From Gigaspora rosea (Eukaryota > Glomeromycota > Glomeromycetes > Diversisporales > Gigasporaceae), in assembly GCA_003550325.1 (NCBI GenBank), contig QKWP01000589.1, positions 26,680 through 90,679 on the forward strand: a DNA stretch of 64,000 nt, read 5' to 3'. Under the pieces are notes generated by a model that saw only the letters and a program-made list of their open reading frames with translations, was not told the DNA's origin and did no database searches. Positions within the stretch are counted from its first letter, which is position 1. Each line of letters begins with the position of its first letter. The translations under genes and the position numbers were made by a program. Below are positions 47,961 through 58,919 of the stretch, piece by piece.

Positions 47961-48153
47961 ACAAATAAAATTTACCCCAAATTTTGGCAAAAGAATTCTT
48001 AATTTGATTGGTTGTCATATCATATATGATAGCTCGCTCTGATTTTCAGACGGTTAGGTCAACGATTGCTGGATCATGTGATGGCACTTGGCTTTAACAG
48101 TTTCCCTATTCTAGGAATTAAGTTTGTTGATTGATATCCAAGATCCCTGTATT

Positions 48154-48426
48154 CAGTATTGTCACGGAATAGCTTTGGACAATGATTTGGTTAATTTTGG
48201 ACAATTTTGAACAATTAAATAAGATAAAATTACTTAAAATTTTATTAAGGAAACTATTTTAACTAAAATGTGTTCAGTACTTAAAAAAATATATAGTTAT
48301 ATATTTTTTAGATAAATTTATTAATTATTAAAGCCTGGACAAGCTTTGGACAATCTTGAATGTTTGGACAATTATGGACATGGACAAGCCAAAAAAGGCT
48401 TTGAACAGCCAAAACGTACAACACTG
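48154..48426. mobile_element. hAT-like MITE, word TTGGACAA, copy 1
   Basis: Ends CAGTATTGTCACGG and ACGTACAACACTG; CCTGTATT (48146-48153) and CCTGTATC (48427-48434) differ at one base. Both sides carry TTTTGGACAATTTTGAACA words. A diverged relative starts at 53694. Confidence 0.75.
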
Positions 48427-48427
48427 C

Positions 48428-48546
48428 CTGTATCCTGTGGTATTTTAGTTTTCTAATTTAGCCTAGCCCGGCTGGCTTTCTTACAAATCGCCACCACTTG
48501 GATTTGAACCAGCAACCTTGTGATTTGAGACCTTGAAGCATAACCA
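48428..48546 (-). mobile_element. SINE head fragment, minus strand
   Basis: The minus strand reads CAAGGTTGCTGGTTCAAATC, a B-box region like those of the 9502 and 10207 SINEs, and GTTATGCTTC upstream. The left is cut by, or adjoins, a hAT-type end (AGGATCCTGGACATCTCTCA at 48548). Tail and target duplication were not identified. Confidence 0.45.
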
Positions 48547-50178
48547 GGATCCTGGACATCTCTCATATAGGTCGTATTTTTTTTAGCAAATTAATTAAAT
48601 TTAAACCAAGGTCCAAATTTAAAATTTGGCAAATTAGTATTAATTTAAATAATGGTCACATTTTGAATTTTGGTAAAACATTTAAAATTTCGCATTGTTA
48701 TATTTATATTTTGTCAATTTATCCTTTTTTTGAAAAAATTACTTAATCATCACAAAATATATTAAGTAGTAGTTTTGAAATATTTCAAGGTGCCGCCTAT
48801 TATAATCAAATACTTACCTGCTGGTAAGAACACGAGAAAAAATCAATAAACAAAACAAAATGAAAATAAATAAATAAATAAAGTAAAAAAACACGTTTTT
48901 TTATTTTATTTTTATTATTTTTATTTTTAAAAGTAAATTTCTGGTCATTCCCATGATAAGGAATAACTGAAATTTACTTTTATTTTCATATTATTCTTTT
49001 TATTTTTTTTATATTATTGTTTTATTTTATTTTTGTATTAACTGTATGTTTTTTTATTTTTTTATTTTTTTTTATTTCTTTTAAATGTTTTTTTTAAATG
49101 TTTTTTTTTTATATTTTTTTAAATATTTTTTTTATATTTTTTTAAATATTTTTTTTATATTTTTTTAATAAATAAATGCATATCTTGTACTCCATATATC
49201 GCTTCTAATATGATTGGCTAATTTTGTCAATCATCATTTTTTAAAAAAATAAATATCGATACAATAAGCTTATTTAATGCATTTATAAATTATTCTAAAT
49301 TAAGAGTTACACAAATCAACAGTAAATAAATAGCGATCATGATAATCGCAAACTTACAATTTTATTATTCTTTTAGGCATTTCTTTCAGATTCATTGCAG
49401 GTGCTGTCATTGTGGTATCATTAGAATTTTTTGGTCGTCACTAGTGTTGTCAATATTGGTGCCTCTTGATGTTGTTGTTGGGATATCAGTACCTTTTGAC
49501 TATCATTTATTATTGTTTATGATATGTTCTTTTTAATAGATCCTGTAGCCATTTTGCTAGTGTTGTCTGTGAATTTGGCTTACTTCTGTGGGCAGTTTTA
49601 TTGTTGTTATATATTGATGTAGTCATTCATTCTGGTGTTGTTATATATTAGTATTGTTTTGCTAGTATTGTGTTGTCGCTTATTTGTCTTTGACTTTGCT
49701 GATGTTGTTATGTTTTGGGGTAGTTTAAGTATCTATACTTTTATTTCAGCTTGTTTTTTTTTTGCTTTGCACAAATCTTTTTACTCATTACTAATACTCT
49801 CTTTCTTTTACGAAAATACCCTCATGTTGTTGTTATTGGAGGTGTTTTTTTTGTTGCTAGTACTTTATTATTAGAGTGGTAAATATCTTTGTCATGATGT
49901 CGTTGCTATTAGGGCAGTGAATTCCTTCTTGTGGGTGCTGTAGTTATTGGAGTACAAAATACTATCGTTTTTGGTTGTTGTTATTAGAACTGCGAAATAT
50001 CATTATCATGGTTGCTGTAATTGATGTTGTTGGTTTGGATTTGGTTGCTATCATTCTTTGTTATTTTTAGTCTTGCATTAGGTTAGATATTTGGTCTTTA
50101 ATTGTGACCGATTTGGCTTTGTTACTGGCACATTTTCTTTAGCATGACCATAAAACTGTTTTAGAGTTAGGTATTTCA
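48547..50178. other. AT-rich region with a lone hAT end and GTT-rich stretch
   Basis: AGGATCCTGGACATCTCTCA at 48548 matches the ends of the AGGACCCCGGACAT family, but no right end was found. 48840-49170 is A/T homopolymer-like. 49370-50060 is rich in GGTGTTGTTATTGTTG words, like 7197-7620 and 14346-14480, with a few intron-like CTTTTAG motifs. Open frames here are compositional. Confidence 0.45.
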
Positions 50179-51569
50179 CAGATCAGTATGGTATAGGTGA
50201 GCAAATCCGTATAGTATAGGCTGAATTTTTAAATCTACACTATACTGATCTGGTGTAATATATATATATTAGGGGGCATCCATAAATAACGTTATGTACA
50301 CCCTTATAGTAGCACTAGACCCCCCTACTATCTTTTAAACTGTCCAGCAGTCAAATATGCCTGCTAGAATGTATTTTTTTTATATTTTTTACAATAACTT
50401 GAAATTTTATTAAGCATATGTCCCTCTATTTATAAGCTAAAATAAAACTTGAGATATTTTTAATTATTATTAAGTAAAAATTTTAATTTAACTTTAATAG
50501 TATTAAAGATATTTACTTTAAAATATTGCTATTCTAAAATTTTATTATAAAATTTTCAAAATATTTTTTATTAATTTTTAAATTTTTATATATTCCCGTC
50601 TATAAAAAAAATTTTTGCTATTATAAAAAGTTAAAATTTTATTTATAAAATTATAAAAATTTCAATAATTAAAGTTATTTTTTAACCCAAATTCTACAAT
50701 TTGTATCAAAATTATGTGGGACTTATGCTTAGAATTTTAAAAAGTTTGTTAATGAATAAAGATAAAATTTTGTATTTTTTTAAAAAAAACTTGATTTTTA
50801 AAAGTTTTACTATATAGACAACTTTATTTTTTTTTCTTATAATTTAAAAATAAATATTACTATTTTATAATCCTTATTTTTAAATATTAATATATAAAAT
50901 TTTTTTAAAATATTTTAAATTTTAATAAAAATAGATCAGAAACAACTATTTTAACATTTTAGCAGCCAAATATGCCCGCTAAATGCTGACAGTTTAAGGG
51001 ATATAAAAAATTTTTTCAAAATCCGTATGTTTATATATAAAATTTTACAAAAACTTGAATATATTATGATACAGTGATCCGATTTGGATGATTTAGGTGC
51101 TATTCGATTCGTCTCAGTGAGACGAACCCAATAATACCAAATTTATTTCATTTGAATCACTGGATCAATAGTTATTCACAAAAAACCATTAATTTTTTAG
51201 TAATTTTATAAGATAACATAATAACCAATAGTATTTGGCCAATAAAATTCGATTCAGTGATCCAAATGAAATGAAATTGGCACCATTCGACTCCTCTCAT
51301 CGAGACGAATCTAATGGTACCAAAATCATTAAATTTGGACTACTGGGTCAATTTTTAGCCAATTTTTTTTAAAAATATTACGTTATATTTTTTTGACCCC
51401 CCTACTTATTGAAAAAAACGTTATCGTTTGTCCAACCCCCCTCTTGTATAACGTTATTTATGGATGCCCCTTAGAGTTAGGGTTAGAAATTATAGCTGAT
51501 TAGTATAGTATAGATCTTAAATTTGGCCTATACTATACGAATTTGCTCACCTATACTATACTGTTCTGC
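50179..51569. mobile_element. TIR element, word GTATAGTATAG, with Harbinger insertion
   Basis: CAGATCAGTATGGTATAGGT and GAGCAAATCCGTATAGTATA at the left are mirrored at the right (about 51500-51569). Between the arms lies the 1.2 kb GGGGGCATCC element; without it the host is about 190 bp. Target duplication unclear. A related fragment is at 8700-8816. Confidence 0.6.
50272..51470. mobile_element. Harbinger-like element, GGGGGCATCC family, copy 2
   Basis: GGGGGCATCCATAAATAACG and its complement at the ends (one G fewer at the right); TTA at 50269-50271 and 51471-51473. Like copy 1 it holds two palindromic modules with GATCCAGTGATCC and GGTACCAAAATCAT, but with an additional 700-bp AT-rich interior bounded by CAGTCAAATATGCCTGC / GCAGCCAAATATGCCCGC. 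Confidence 0.75.
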
Positions 51570-51582
51570 TATAATCTTGTTT

Positions 51583-51867
51583 AGGGTTTCTTAAATTCAA
51601 ATCAAATCAAATATTGGATCAATTTGAATTTGATCAAATCAAATTGACTCGGATTTGAATTTGATTTAATTCAAATATTTGAATTTGAATTTGATTTGAA
51701 TTTGAATTTTTAATAGTAATTTTCAAATCAAATCAAATATTTGTCAAATCAAATCAAATTTGACCATATTTGAATTTGATCAAATCAAATATAGTCAAAT
51801 TTGAATTTGAATTTGATCAAATATTTGATTCAAATATTTGAAGATCAAATCAAATTGCGGAACCCTA
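51583..51867. mobile_element. hAT-like MITE, word TTTGAATTTGAT, copy 2
   Basis: Ends TAGGGTTTC and GGAACCCTA; ATCTTGTT is duplicated exactly at 51575-51582 and 51868-51875. Interior closely matches the copy at 45557-45818 with one extra block of TTTGAATTTGAATTTG. Confidence 0.87.
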
Positions 51868-51875
51868 ATCTTGTT

Positions 51876-52400
51876 AGAGTTAGAGTAGTTTGGTAGTTCT
51901 TAAATAGCTCATATCGGTCGATTTATGGAATTGGACCTTAAATTAGTCCCCAAAATATTCAATGATCTGCAAAAAGTCACATGTTGATTGAATGTAAATA
52001 AAAAATGTACCCAAAATCACATATCAATTCGTTGTCTCTTCTAGAGAATATAATAAAACCCATGAGCCTACCTCAAAACCCATGAGTTTTTTTTAGAAAG
52101 AATCGAATTTAATAAAAAGTAAGTGAAGTTAATTTTAAAATAAACCTTTTTTTTAAAATTTTTTAAAAACTTAAACCTTACAAAGTTTAACTTTTTAACT
52201 TTTTAGTTTGTTTAGATCTCACAATGTTTAGATCTCGCGGCTTAGATCTTGCGGCACATATTTAGATCTTGCAACATATATTTATCTTTGGTATGTTGAA
52301 TCAAGTTTTTGTGGTTTCCACAACCAAAAATTCATTTTGGAAATTATATTATAAGCAAACACATGTAGTTATGAAGATTTAGGTACTAACGAAATTCTTG
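51876..52400. other. AT-rich non-coding
   Basis: No gene seen. Repeated TTTAGATCTCGCGGC / TTTAGATCTTGCGGC at 52210-52280. Confidence 0.5.
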
Positions 52401-52425
52401 TAGTTATGTAGTTATGAAGGTTAAG

Positions 52426-52620
52426 GTACTGACAAAATTCCTAGTGGTGAAGGAATTGAAGTCGAAAAGGACAAAAAAAAGGCATTTGAATGTTATAAAA
52501 AATCTGCAGAGATGGGTAATGCTAATGGAATATAGTTGGAGATTGCTAAAATAGTGTTGGGATCGAAAAGAATGAAAAGAAGGCATTTGAACCGATTAAA
52601 AAAGCAATGATTGCTTTATT
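52426..52620 (+). pseudogene. Sel1-like repeat protein relic
   Basis: The plus strand encodes SGEGIEVEKDKKKAFECYKK and SAEMGNANGI before a stop, then a second diverged repeat (GIEKNEKKAFE-like, out of frame). Spacing and residues match Sel1-like (SLR/TPR-type) repeats, in which GxGxxKDxxKAFxWYxKAAxxGxxxA is typical. Only about one and a half repeats remain and there is no start, so this is a fragment of a host gene. Sel1 families are greatly expanded in arbuscular mycorrhizal fungi (established knowledge). Confidence 0.7.
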
Positions 52621-53690
52621 TTTTTTATTGTCTATTTTAATCCGTGACAAGTTTTGGAAAGATTATACATACCTAGCAATTTGTATTTTTTTTTTTTTAA
52701 TAAAAAAATTTTATTTTTTGCTTTGCACATAACATAGTGTTCCAAAATTATAATAGTGGGTCAGTTCTTTTTTTTTTTTTTTTAATCTGCTAAAAGTTTT
52801 TGAATATTTAATTTTAACAACTTTCTTGCTTATGATCAAATATTAAAATGTTTATTCGTCAAAAGAAAAAAACATTCTTTAATGGATCGAAAATAAATAA
52901 TTAATGTTTAACTGCATTTAAAAATCCAAGCGAATCATATAACCAAATGTTAAAATTGGATAACTCATAATTTTAAAATTCTTTATTTAGGTGTAATTAA
53001 AACTTCATACAAATAAGTTAATTGAAAATAATCTAGGGACACAGCTTATTTTATTATTATAAGATAATTTGTGTTGTGTACCAAATAACGAAGCAAGCTA
53101 GTCAAAACAAAAACCCGGTAAATAATTTTTTTTTATTATGCCTATGCTTTTTTTAAGTATGAAAGACACGACAATTTAAAAAATGCAGCAACTCCAAAAG
53201 TGACGGCAAAATTGGCAACAGCTACAAAAGTCAAAGCGAAGATTAGTAAGAAATAAATAAAAAAAAACTTCATAGCTTTCTATTAATTAGACGAATACGA
53301 CCTGACAATAAAAACTTCAAAAATGACAATGACAGGAATGCGACTCGCGACTCCAAAAGGGCAACTCTAAATGCAACACGAAATTGATTATATAACAAAT
53401 AACTATTAATATATATATATGCAAATCATTATATAATTAATTTTAAACTCCAAAATTTTTATGGTATTCTAAAAATCACTTGATATGTAGAGTTAGTTAG
53501 TATTAGCTATAGTTAGGTAGGTTTAGGATGGTTTTTTAGTTTCGTTGATGCCATTGTGGTGTAATATATAATCTTTATATCATGATGTACAAGTTTAATA
53601 AAATTTACTTTCATATTATATGTACATATGTTGCTGTGAATTGTGTAATATAAATTGGTGGTTATTCAGCTACATGTAGCCGTGGCCAGT
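52621..53690. other. AT-rich non-coding
   Basis: Several long T or A runs (52680-52780). 53160-53400 has an ACTCCAAAAGTGACGG-like coding-flavoured stretch without a frame. No gene or element ends identified. Confidence 0.5.
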
Positions 53691-53693
53691 GTT

Positions 53694-53905
53694 GTACATG
53701 GGACAATTTTGGACAATTTTGAACATTTTTTTAATTTAAAATTACTTGAAATTTTATTAAGATAATCTATTTTAATTTTTTCACCAATAAGTCTAGCACC
53801 TAAAAAAGTATTTATATAATTATATATTTTTTTAAATAACTTTATTAATTAGTTATATATGGGACATAGGCTTGGACAATTTTGGACAATCTTGGACGTT
53901 AGACA
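53694..53905. mobile_element. hAT-like MITE, word TTGGACAA, copy 2, decayed
   Basis: CAGTGTTGTACATGGGACAA at the left matches the terminus of the 48154-48426 element, and TTGGACAATTTTGGACAATC recurs at the right. The right terminus is not recognisable, so the end is approximate. Confidence 0.5.
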
Positions 53906-54329
53906 TTTTATATAGTGTGGATGTATCCCATATGCAACATTAGCTATAGCTATATATATATATTTTCTATTTTAATCAGATTATCACAGAATAAAACTGC
54001 TTGATACGTAAGTATCGAAGCAGTTTTTGTCTCGAATCAGCTCAGATTCAAACATGTAACTCATTCTGTCACAATCACATGTTCGATGGTTTGATCGATT
54101 GTTAGGTTGATCAGAGTTAAGTAAGTATGAGGTAATTTTGTTATTAGCATTTGAAAGTATGGGCATATAGGAAAAATATGAGGTAAAGATTGAATAATCG
54201 GTTAGTACATGTAGAGGTATAAAGTAATTGATTGTATTGTGCTGATTATATATAGTACCAATAAGGTATATTGGCAAATTAGCCTTGTTTCTTCCGCAAA
54301 CCCGATATTCGTCTGGTTATATCATCATC

Positions 54330-54820
54330 TCTCCCCCTTGCCCAACATAGTATTACTAGGTGGCCTATTGAAATGACAGTCATAGAGGATAGAATTGGGC
54401 GTGGTTTGCAAATTTGATTTGTGATATGGACTGTCAGCGACAGTCATATATGTATGCAGTTTTTGTGGCCTGACAGGATGTCAGTCAAATATGCAGCTTT
54501 CTTGTGACCTGCCAGGACAGCTGTTAAAATAAATAGAAAAATCTGATTCTAAGAAAGCTGCGCCCCTTCCTGCCCAACATAGTATCACTAGGTGGCCTGT
54601 CGGAATGACAGTCATAGAGGATAGGGTTGGGCGTAGTTTGCAAGTTTGTCTTGTAATATGGCCTGTTAGACGACAGTTATATATGTATGTAGTCTTTGTG
54701 ACCTGACGGGATGTTAGTCATGTATACAGCTTTCTCATGATCTGCTGAGATGGTAGCCAAGCACATGCAAAATAAATAGAAAAATCTGATCCTATGAAAG
54801 CTGCGCAGATTGCACAATAG
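54330..54820. repeat. Two-copy tandem duplication, unit about 245 bp
   Basis: The unit beginning GCCCAACATAGTATTACTAG, through GACAGTCATAGAGGATAG and ending AATAGAAAAATCTGATTCTA and GAAAGCTGCGC, is repeated from about 54572. Copies differ at perhaps one base in ten. No reading frame is shared. Confidence 0.75.
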
Positions 54821-55531
54821 GCAGGAGAATAACTCATCTGTGTCTACATAATTAGAACCCGACAAAACAAAGCACATAATTATAAAAATGTATGCATATT
54901 AAGGCACATAATTTACTTTTGTTTGTATGCATAATTAATAATTTATTGCTACATAAAATCATCGTTCCTGTGTTGGGGTAATTGGTGTCCAGAGACTCCT
55001 ATTTTGGTATGTATATAATCACATGATCTGTATTTATAGACTTTTCTAAGTGTGATATATAATTGGTATTGTGCTTATATACAATATATAACTTTTATTA
55101 AGTGTGATATATAATCGTATCGCATTTGCTATGTGATATATAACCATAACACAGGGGTGCAAAGCCTATTAAACTCATATTTATAATACAAAATAAATTT
55201 ATTTATATAATAAGTTATTTGTGCTAGCCAAATGGAGTTCGGATCTGAAATAGCAAATTTATTATATTAATTCGATATATCCAGAGAATATATAATATTT
55301 TGTTCTGAAAGTTTTAGTTCGGATTATCAAGAGTTTGGTATATAGGGCCAGATTAGAGAAAGGTAACTGTATATAATATTTGGCTACAATATATTAGTTC
55401 TTGAGAAATTACTTAAAAGCTATAAATAATTATATTAATAAAATTATCTATAGTTTTAAGTAATTTCTCAAAAACTACTAATCCAAATAGTATGAAATTT
55501 GAATATGTTGTAGCCCAATATTATATCTATC
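54821..55531. other. AT-rich non-coding with a hairpin
   Basis: 55375-55530 is an imperfect palindrome (AGAAATTACTTAAAAGCTAT and complement TATAGTTTTAAGTAATTTCT; outer GGCTACAATATATT / GAATATGTTGTAGCC), probably a MITE abutting the large palindrome to the right. No gene seen. Confidence 0.5.
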
Positions 55532-57006
55532 TATGTTATATGTCACTTCACAATTCATGTCAATTTTAAAATAACATATGTTGATTTAAAATTGCAAATT
55601 GACATATGTCAAATAATAATTAATATTTTCACTCTAGTTTCGACCCTTCCGACCCAGTCATGTACAATGTAATACAAACAGAGATCACATGACTTTTGGG
55701 TTCTTGCACTTTGACCAATGGCTAGGTTATACGAAATCCCGGCCACGTGATTCGTACAACAATAATCGCCCAATCAAAATTTGAACCTGAAGTAAGTTCA
55801 AATTAAACTACAAAATAATCTACCCACGATTAACAATAGTCACTACATAGTAAAGTCCAAATTCTACTATGCAAATCGATTAAAATCGATTAAATAACCT
55901 TATTTGGAAGAACAAAATACACATAACGTAAAATTTTTAGCAAGATTAGTGAAAATTTTATTATTTGACATTTAACTTTTACGTTCGATGAAAAAATTAA
56001 AATTTTTTTTAAAAAAATTACATAGTAAAGTCCAAATTTTACTATGTAAATCGATTAAAGTCGATTAAGTAACCTTATTTGAAAGAATAAAATACACATA
56101 TAGTAAAATTTTTAGTGAGATTGGTAAATATTTTATTATTTGACTTTTAACTTTTATGTTCGTCGAATATATTTTTTTTAAAAAAAATTTTAATTTTTTC
56201 ATCGAACGTAAAAGCTAAACGTCAAATAATAAAATGTTCACCAATCTTGCTAAAAATTTTACGGTGTGTATTTTGTTCTTCCAAATAAGGTTATTTAATC
56301 GATTTTAATCGATTTGCATAGTAGAATTTGGACTTTACTATGTAGCGACTATTGTCAATCGTGGGTAGATTATTTTGTAGTTTAATTTGAACCTACTTCA
56401 GGTTCAAATTTTGATTGGGCGATTATTGTTGTACGGATCACGTGACCGGGATTTCGTATAACCTAACCATTGGTCAGAGACCCGTAAAAATTTGTATATA
56501 AATTAATACAAATTAATGCAAATTTATATTAATTATGCAAATTAAACCAAATTTCTAAGAGTAAACTTCACGTGATATTCTATAAATTTGATTGGCTACT
56601 GGTGTCAGATATTATGCAGAAACTGTTAAGATTCCGAAATTTCCGAAAGAGAAAATGAATGAACATAAAAAGACTAGAAAGGTCAAAACAAAATTTTAGA
56701 TAAATTTTTGATGATTTTTGAAAAATCGCAAATTAATGCAAAGTTAATTTATTATTGCAAATTAATACAAATTTTTGCAATAACGCAAATAAAGATTTCG
56801 TATAACACAAAAAATTTTTACGGGTCTCTGCCATTGGTCAAAGTGCAAGAACCCAAAAGTCATGTGATCTCTGTTTGTATTACGTTGTGCATGACTGGTG
56901 TCGGAAGGGTCGGAGCCGGAGTGAAAATATTATTATGACATACATTTTAAATTGACATGTGTCATTTTAAAATTGACATGAATTGTAAAGTGACACATAA
57001 CATATA
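55532..57006. repeat. Giant palindromic (foldback) element
   Basis: Left TATGTTATATGTCACTTCAC and right complement of TATGTTATGTGTCACTTTAC begin arms of about 500 bp that remain similar over nearly their whole length (GTCATGTGATCTCTGTTTGT, CAATCAAAATTTGAACCTGA, CAAATAAGGTTATTTAATCG). The centre has a further internal repeat of the left arm (56010-56170). The right arm is interrupted by a 356-bp hAT MITE. No coding sequence. Confidence 0.75.
56475..56830. mobile_element. hAT-like MITE, word GCAAATTAATGC
   Basis: Ends CAGAGACCCGTAAAAATTT and exact complement; CCATTGGT duplicated exactly at 56467-56474 and 56831-56838. Both subterminal regions consist of GCAAATTAATACAAATT words. It sits in the right arm of the giant palindrome; the left arm lacks it, which gives an empty-site comparison within the same element. 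Confidence 0.85.
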
Positions 57007-57683
57007 TTGTAGAGCATGATCGATATTTCAATTCAAATATTCAACTTAATTTTATGATTGATTTTATGATGATTCCTCTTTATGATAACAAATTCAACTT
57101 TTTATTCGATTGTTGCAAATATGAATAATGTATCCACGTCGAAGATCCAATTTGACTAAGAAACCCCTGAGTTCAAAAGAGCTTCATTATCAGCCGGATA
57201 GAATCATTATAGAGTTAAATTGATTATTTTTCATGTGATTTATAAACCATATTACGTTAGGTGTGCGATATCAAATGGCAAAGTATATGTGAACTTTTGA
57301 TTTCTACTACTTTTGAACCAGGAATCCTCTGAGCATGCTAGAACACCAACTGTATAGAGCATATCAAATAATATTATATTTTATCAAAAAGTAGTTGAAA
57401 TTCGAAGTTCACGTATTTTCTATTTGAATTTCGGAAATTTTCAAGGCTCTAAAAAATTGATTATAAAGTACGATTACAGGACTATGCATATTATGAAGTC
57501 ATTTTTAATATCCGTGATTTGATTGGCTAATAATCATGAGATACTACGTAACTTTTATTATTGCAGTATTTACTTTTGTGGTCACTGATTTCGGCAATGG
57601 CCTTTAACACTAAAATTCTTTCAGTTCTTTCTTTTTTTTCGACTAAAGGGTAAAAAAAACTACAAAGTTCAAGTTAAAAAAAA
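57007..57683. other. Intergenic upstream of the fasciclin gene
   Basis: No gene or repeat recognised. The last 120 bases, with TTTCTTTTTTTTCG and a purine-rich leader just before the ATG, are the likely promoter and leader of the next gene, but no specific element can be named. Confidence 0.5.
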
Positions 57684-58349
57684 ATGAGTCACCAAAATAT
57701 CGTATCTTTTTTAATGTACTTCATGATATTATCAACTTCTTTGGCTCAACTAATAGAGCCTAAATACTTTTATGATAATACGCCTTATGAAGGAAACGTG
57801 ATAAAGATACAAATAGACGAGTATTCAATTCCTAAAGGACCTACTACCTTAAATGATATATTACCTATGGAGAAAGATTTGACGACTTTTGTGGATTATT
57901 TACGTATGTTTGGTGATATTGTATGTATTTTTCTTTTTTCTTTTTTTTGCTTGTTAGATATATATAGATATATAGATACATATCAAATATTTATTCAACT
58001 AAATACTTGGTTTTAAAAGATCGACAGGCTTGACGACAAAGATGAATCTCTTACACTTTTCGCACCTATAAATAAAGTATTTCATAATGCCACGAATAAA
58101 CCTAGTTATGTGACTAGCTCGTCAGAAGATCCTATGGAAAAAATACGTAGATTTGTATTGGCACATATTGTTCCAAAGTCATCAAAACTTCATAATGGAG
58201 AAAAACTTGATACTTTACTTGAGGGAACAAAAATTGAAGTGAAATTGGGTAATGATGGAAATTTCATATTGAATGAAAAAGCTAATACCGGTATGACAAA
58301 GGAAGCTGTGAATGGAAGATTTTATAAAATTGATGCTACATTGATATAA
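57684..58349 (+). CDS. Secreted fasciclin (FAS1) domain protein
   Basis: Two exons: 57684-57920 and 58020-58349, with an intron starting GTATGTATTT and ending TTTTAAAAG; joined, they give 188 residues. The N-terminus MSHQNIVSFLMYFMILSTSL is a signal peptide with a hydrophobic core. Exon 2 has the FAS1 signatures ESLTLFAPINKVFHN (H1 box) and RRFVLAHIVPKSSKLHNGEK with LDTLLEGTKIEV (H2 region), then the terminal NGRFYKIDATLI (cf. NGxxxxIDxVL in the family). FAS1 proteins are extracellular or wall-associated adhesion proteins. One domain only, no GPI signal or membrane segment at the C-terminus. It looks intact. The start is the first ATG upstream of the signal peptide. Neighbours do not inform its role. 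Confidence 0.88.
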
Positions 58350-58911
58350 AAATATACATTAATGCGTTTTATTACCTGGTGTAATAATGTGCAATTATTA
58401 TAAGATGAATTCTTTAAATTTCTTAAAGGGCACTATACATTTATTTATTTATATTTATCAATGTCGATATTACTGTATTATATTGCCTTTTTTTATTAAC
58501 TACGTAATAAAATCAATTATCTATATCTATAACTGTATAATACACTAATAATCAAAATTTGGAAAAATGTCAATTGCGACTATGTATAATTGGAAAACAT
58601 TGATTCGTTAAAAAAAGACAACGTAAGTTTATTTATTACGAAACTGATTAAATATTATCCAGGAATAAACAAAAATTCGGTTTCAACTTTACAAAGTGAT
58701 CCTTATGTTTAGGTGCAATTTGGTAAGAAGTTGGTTATGAAGATAGCATAAAATTTTTTGACAAGTACTAATAACAAATCATATGCCATCAATTCAATCC
58801 GGTGGAGATGGATTTTATTCAACGCCAATTGTAAGTTATCTTTTATGAACGCAATTGAAAAAAAAAGCTATAATATATGATAAAAACAAATTTGATGATA
58901 AAGTCGCGTAC
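58350..58911. other. 3' flank of FAS1 gene and left part of a coding relic
   Basis: AT-rich. From about 58600 the plus strand has coding-like pieces (VGYEDSIKFFDKY, IQSGGDGFYSTPI before GTAAGT at 58831) that probably belong with the relic at 59203-59450, now separated by a hAT MITE. Confidence 0.4.
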
Positions 58912-58919
58912 TATGCGAC

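Larger units (their letters stand above)
44055..48106. mobile_element. MULE (Mutator-like) DNA transposon, 4 kb
   Basis: Terminal inverted repeats of about 45 bp: GTTAAAGCCAGGTGCCATCA at 44060 and the complement of GTTAAAGCCAAGTGCCATCA ending near 48099. CATTCTAGG (44046-44054) and TATTCTAGG (48107-48115) match at 8 of 9 bases, as expected for a 9-bp MULE duplication. It encodes a decayed transposase on the minus strand and has been invaded by a hAT MITE (45557-45818) and a truncated long SINE (47382-47960). Confidence 0.8.

Noticed and set aside
49339-49874. Open frames rich in Val/Leu/Phe
   Set aside because: GTT-rich degenerate repeat; no domain, no consistent start, and similar composition elsewhere in non-coding repeats.
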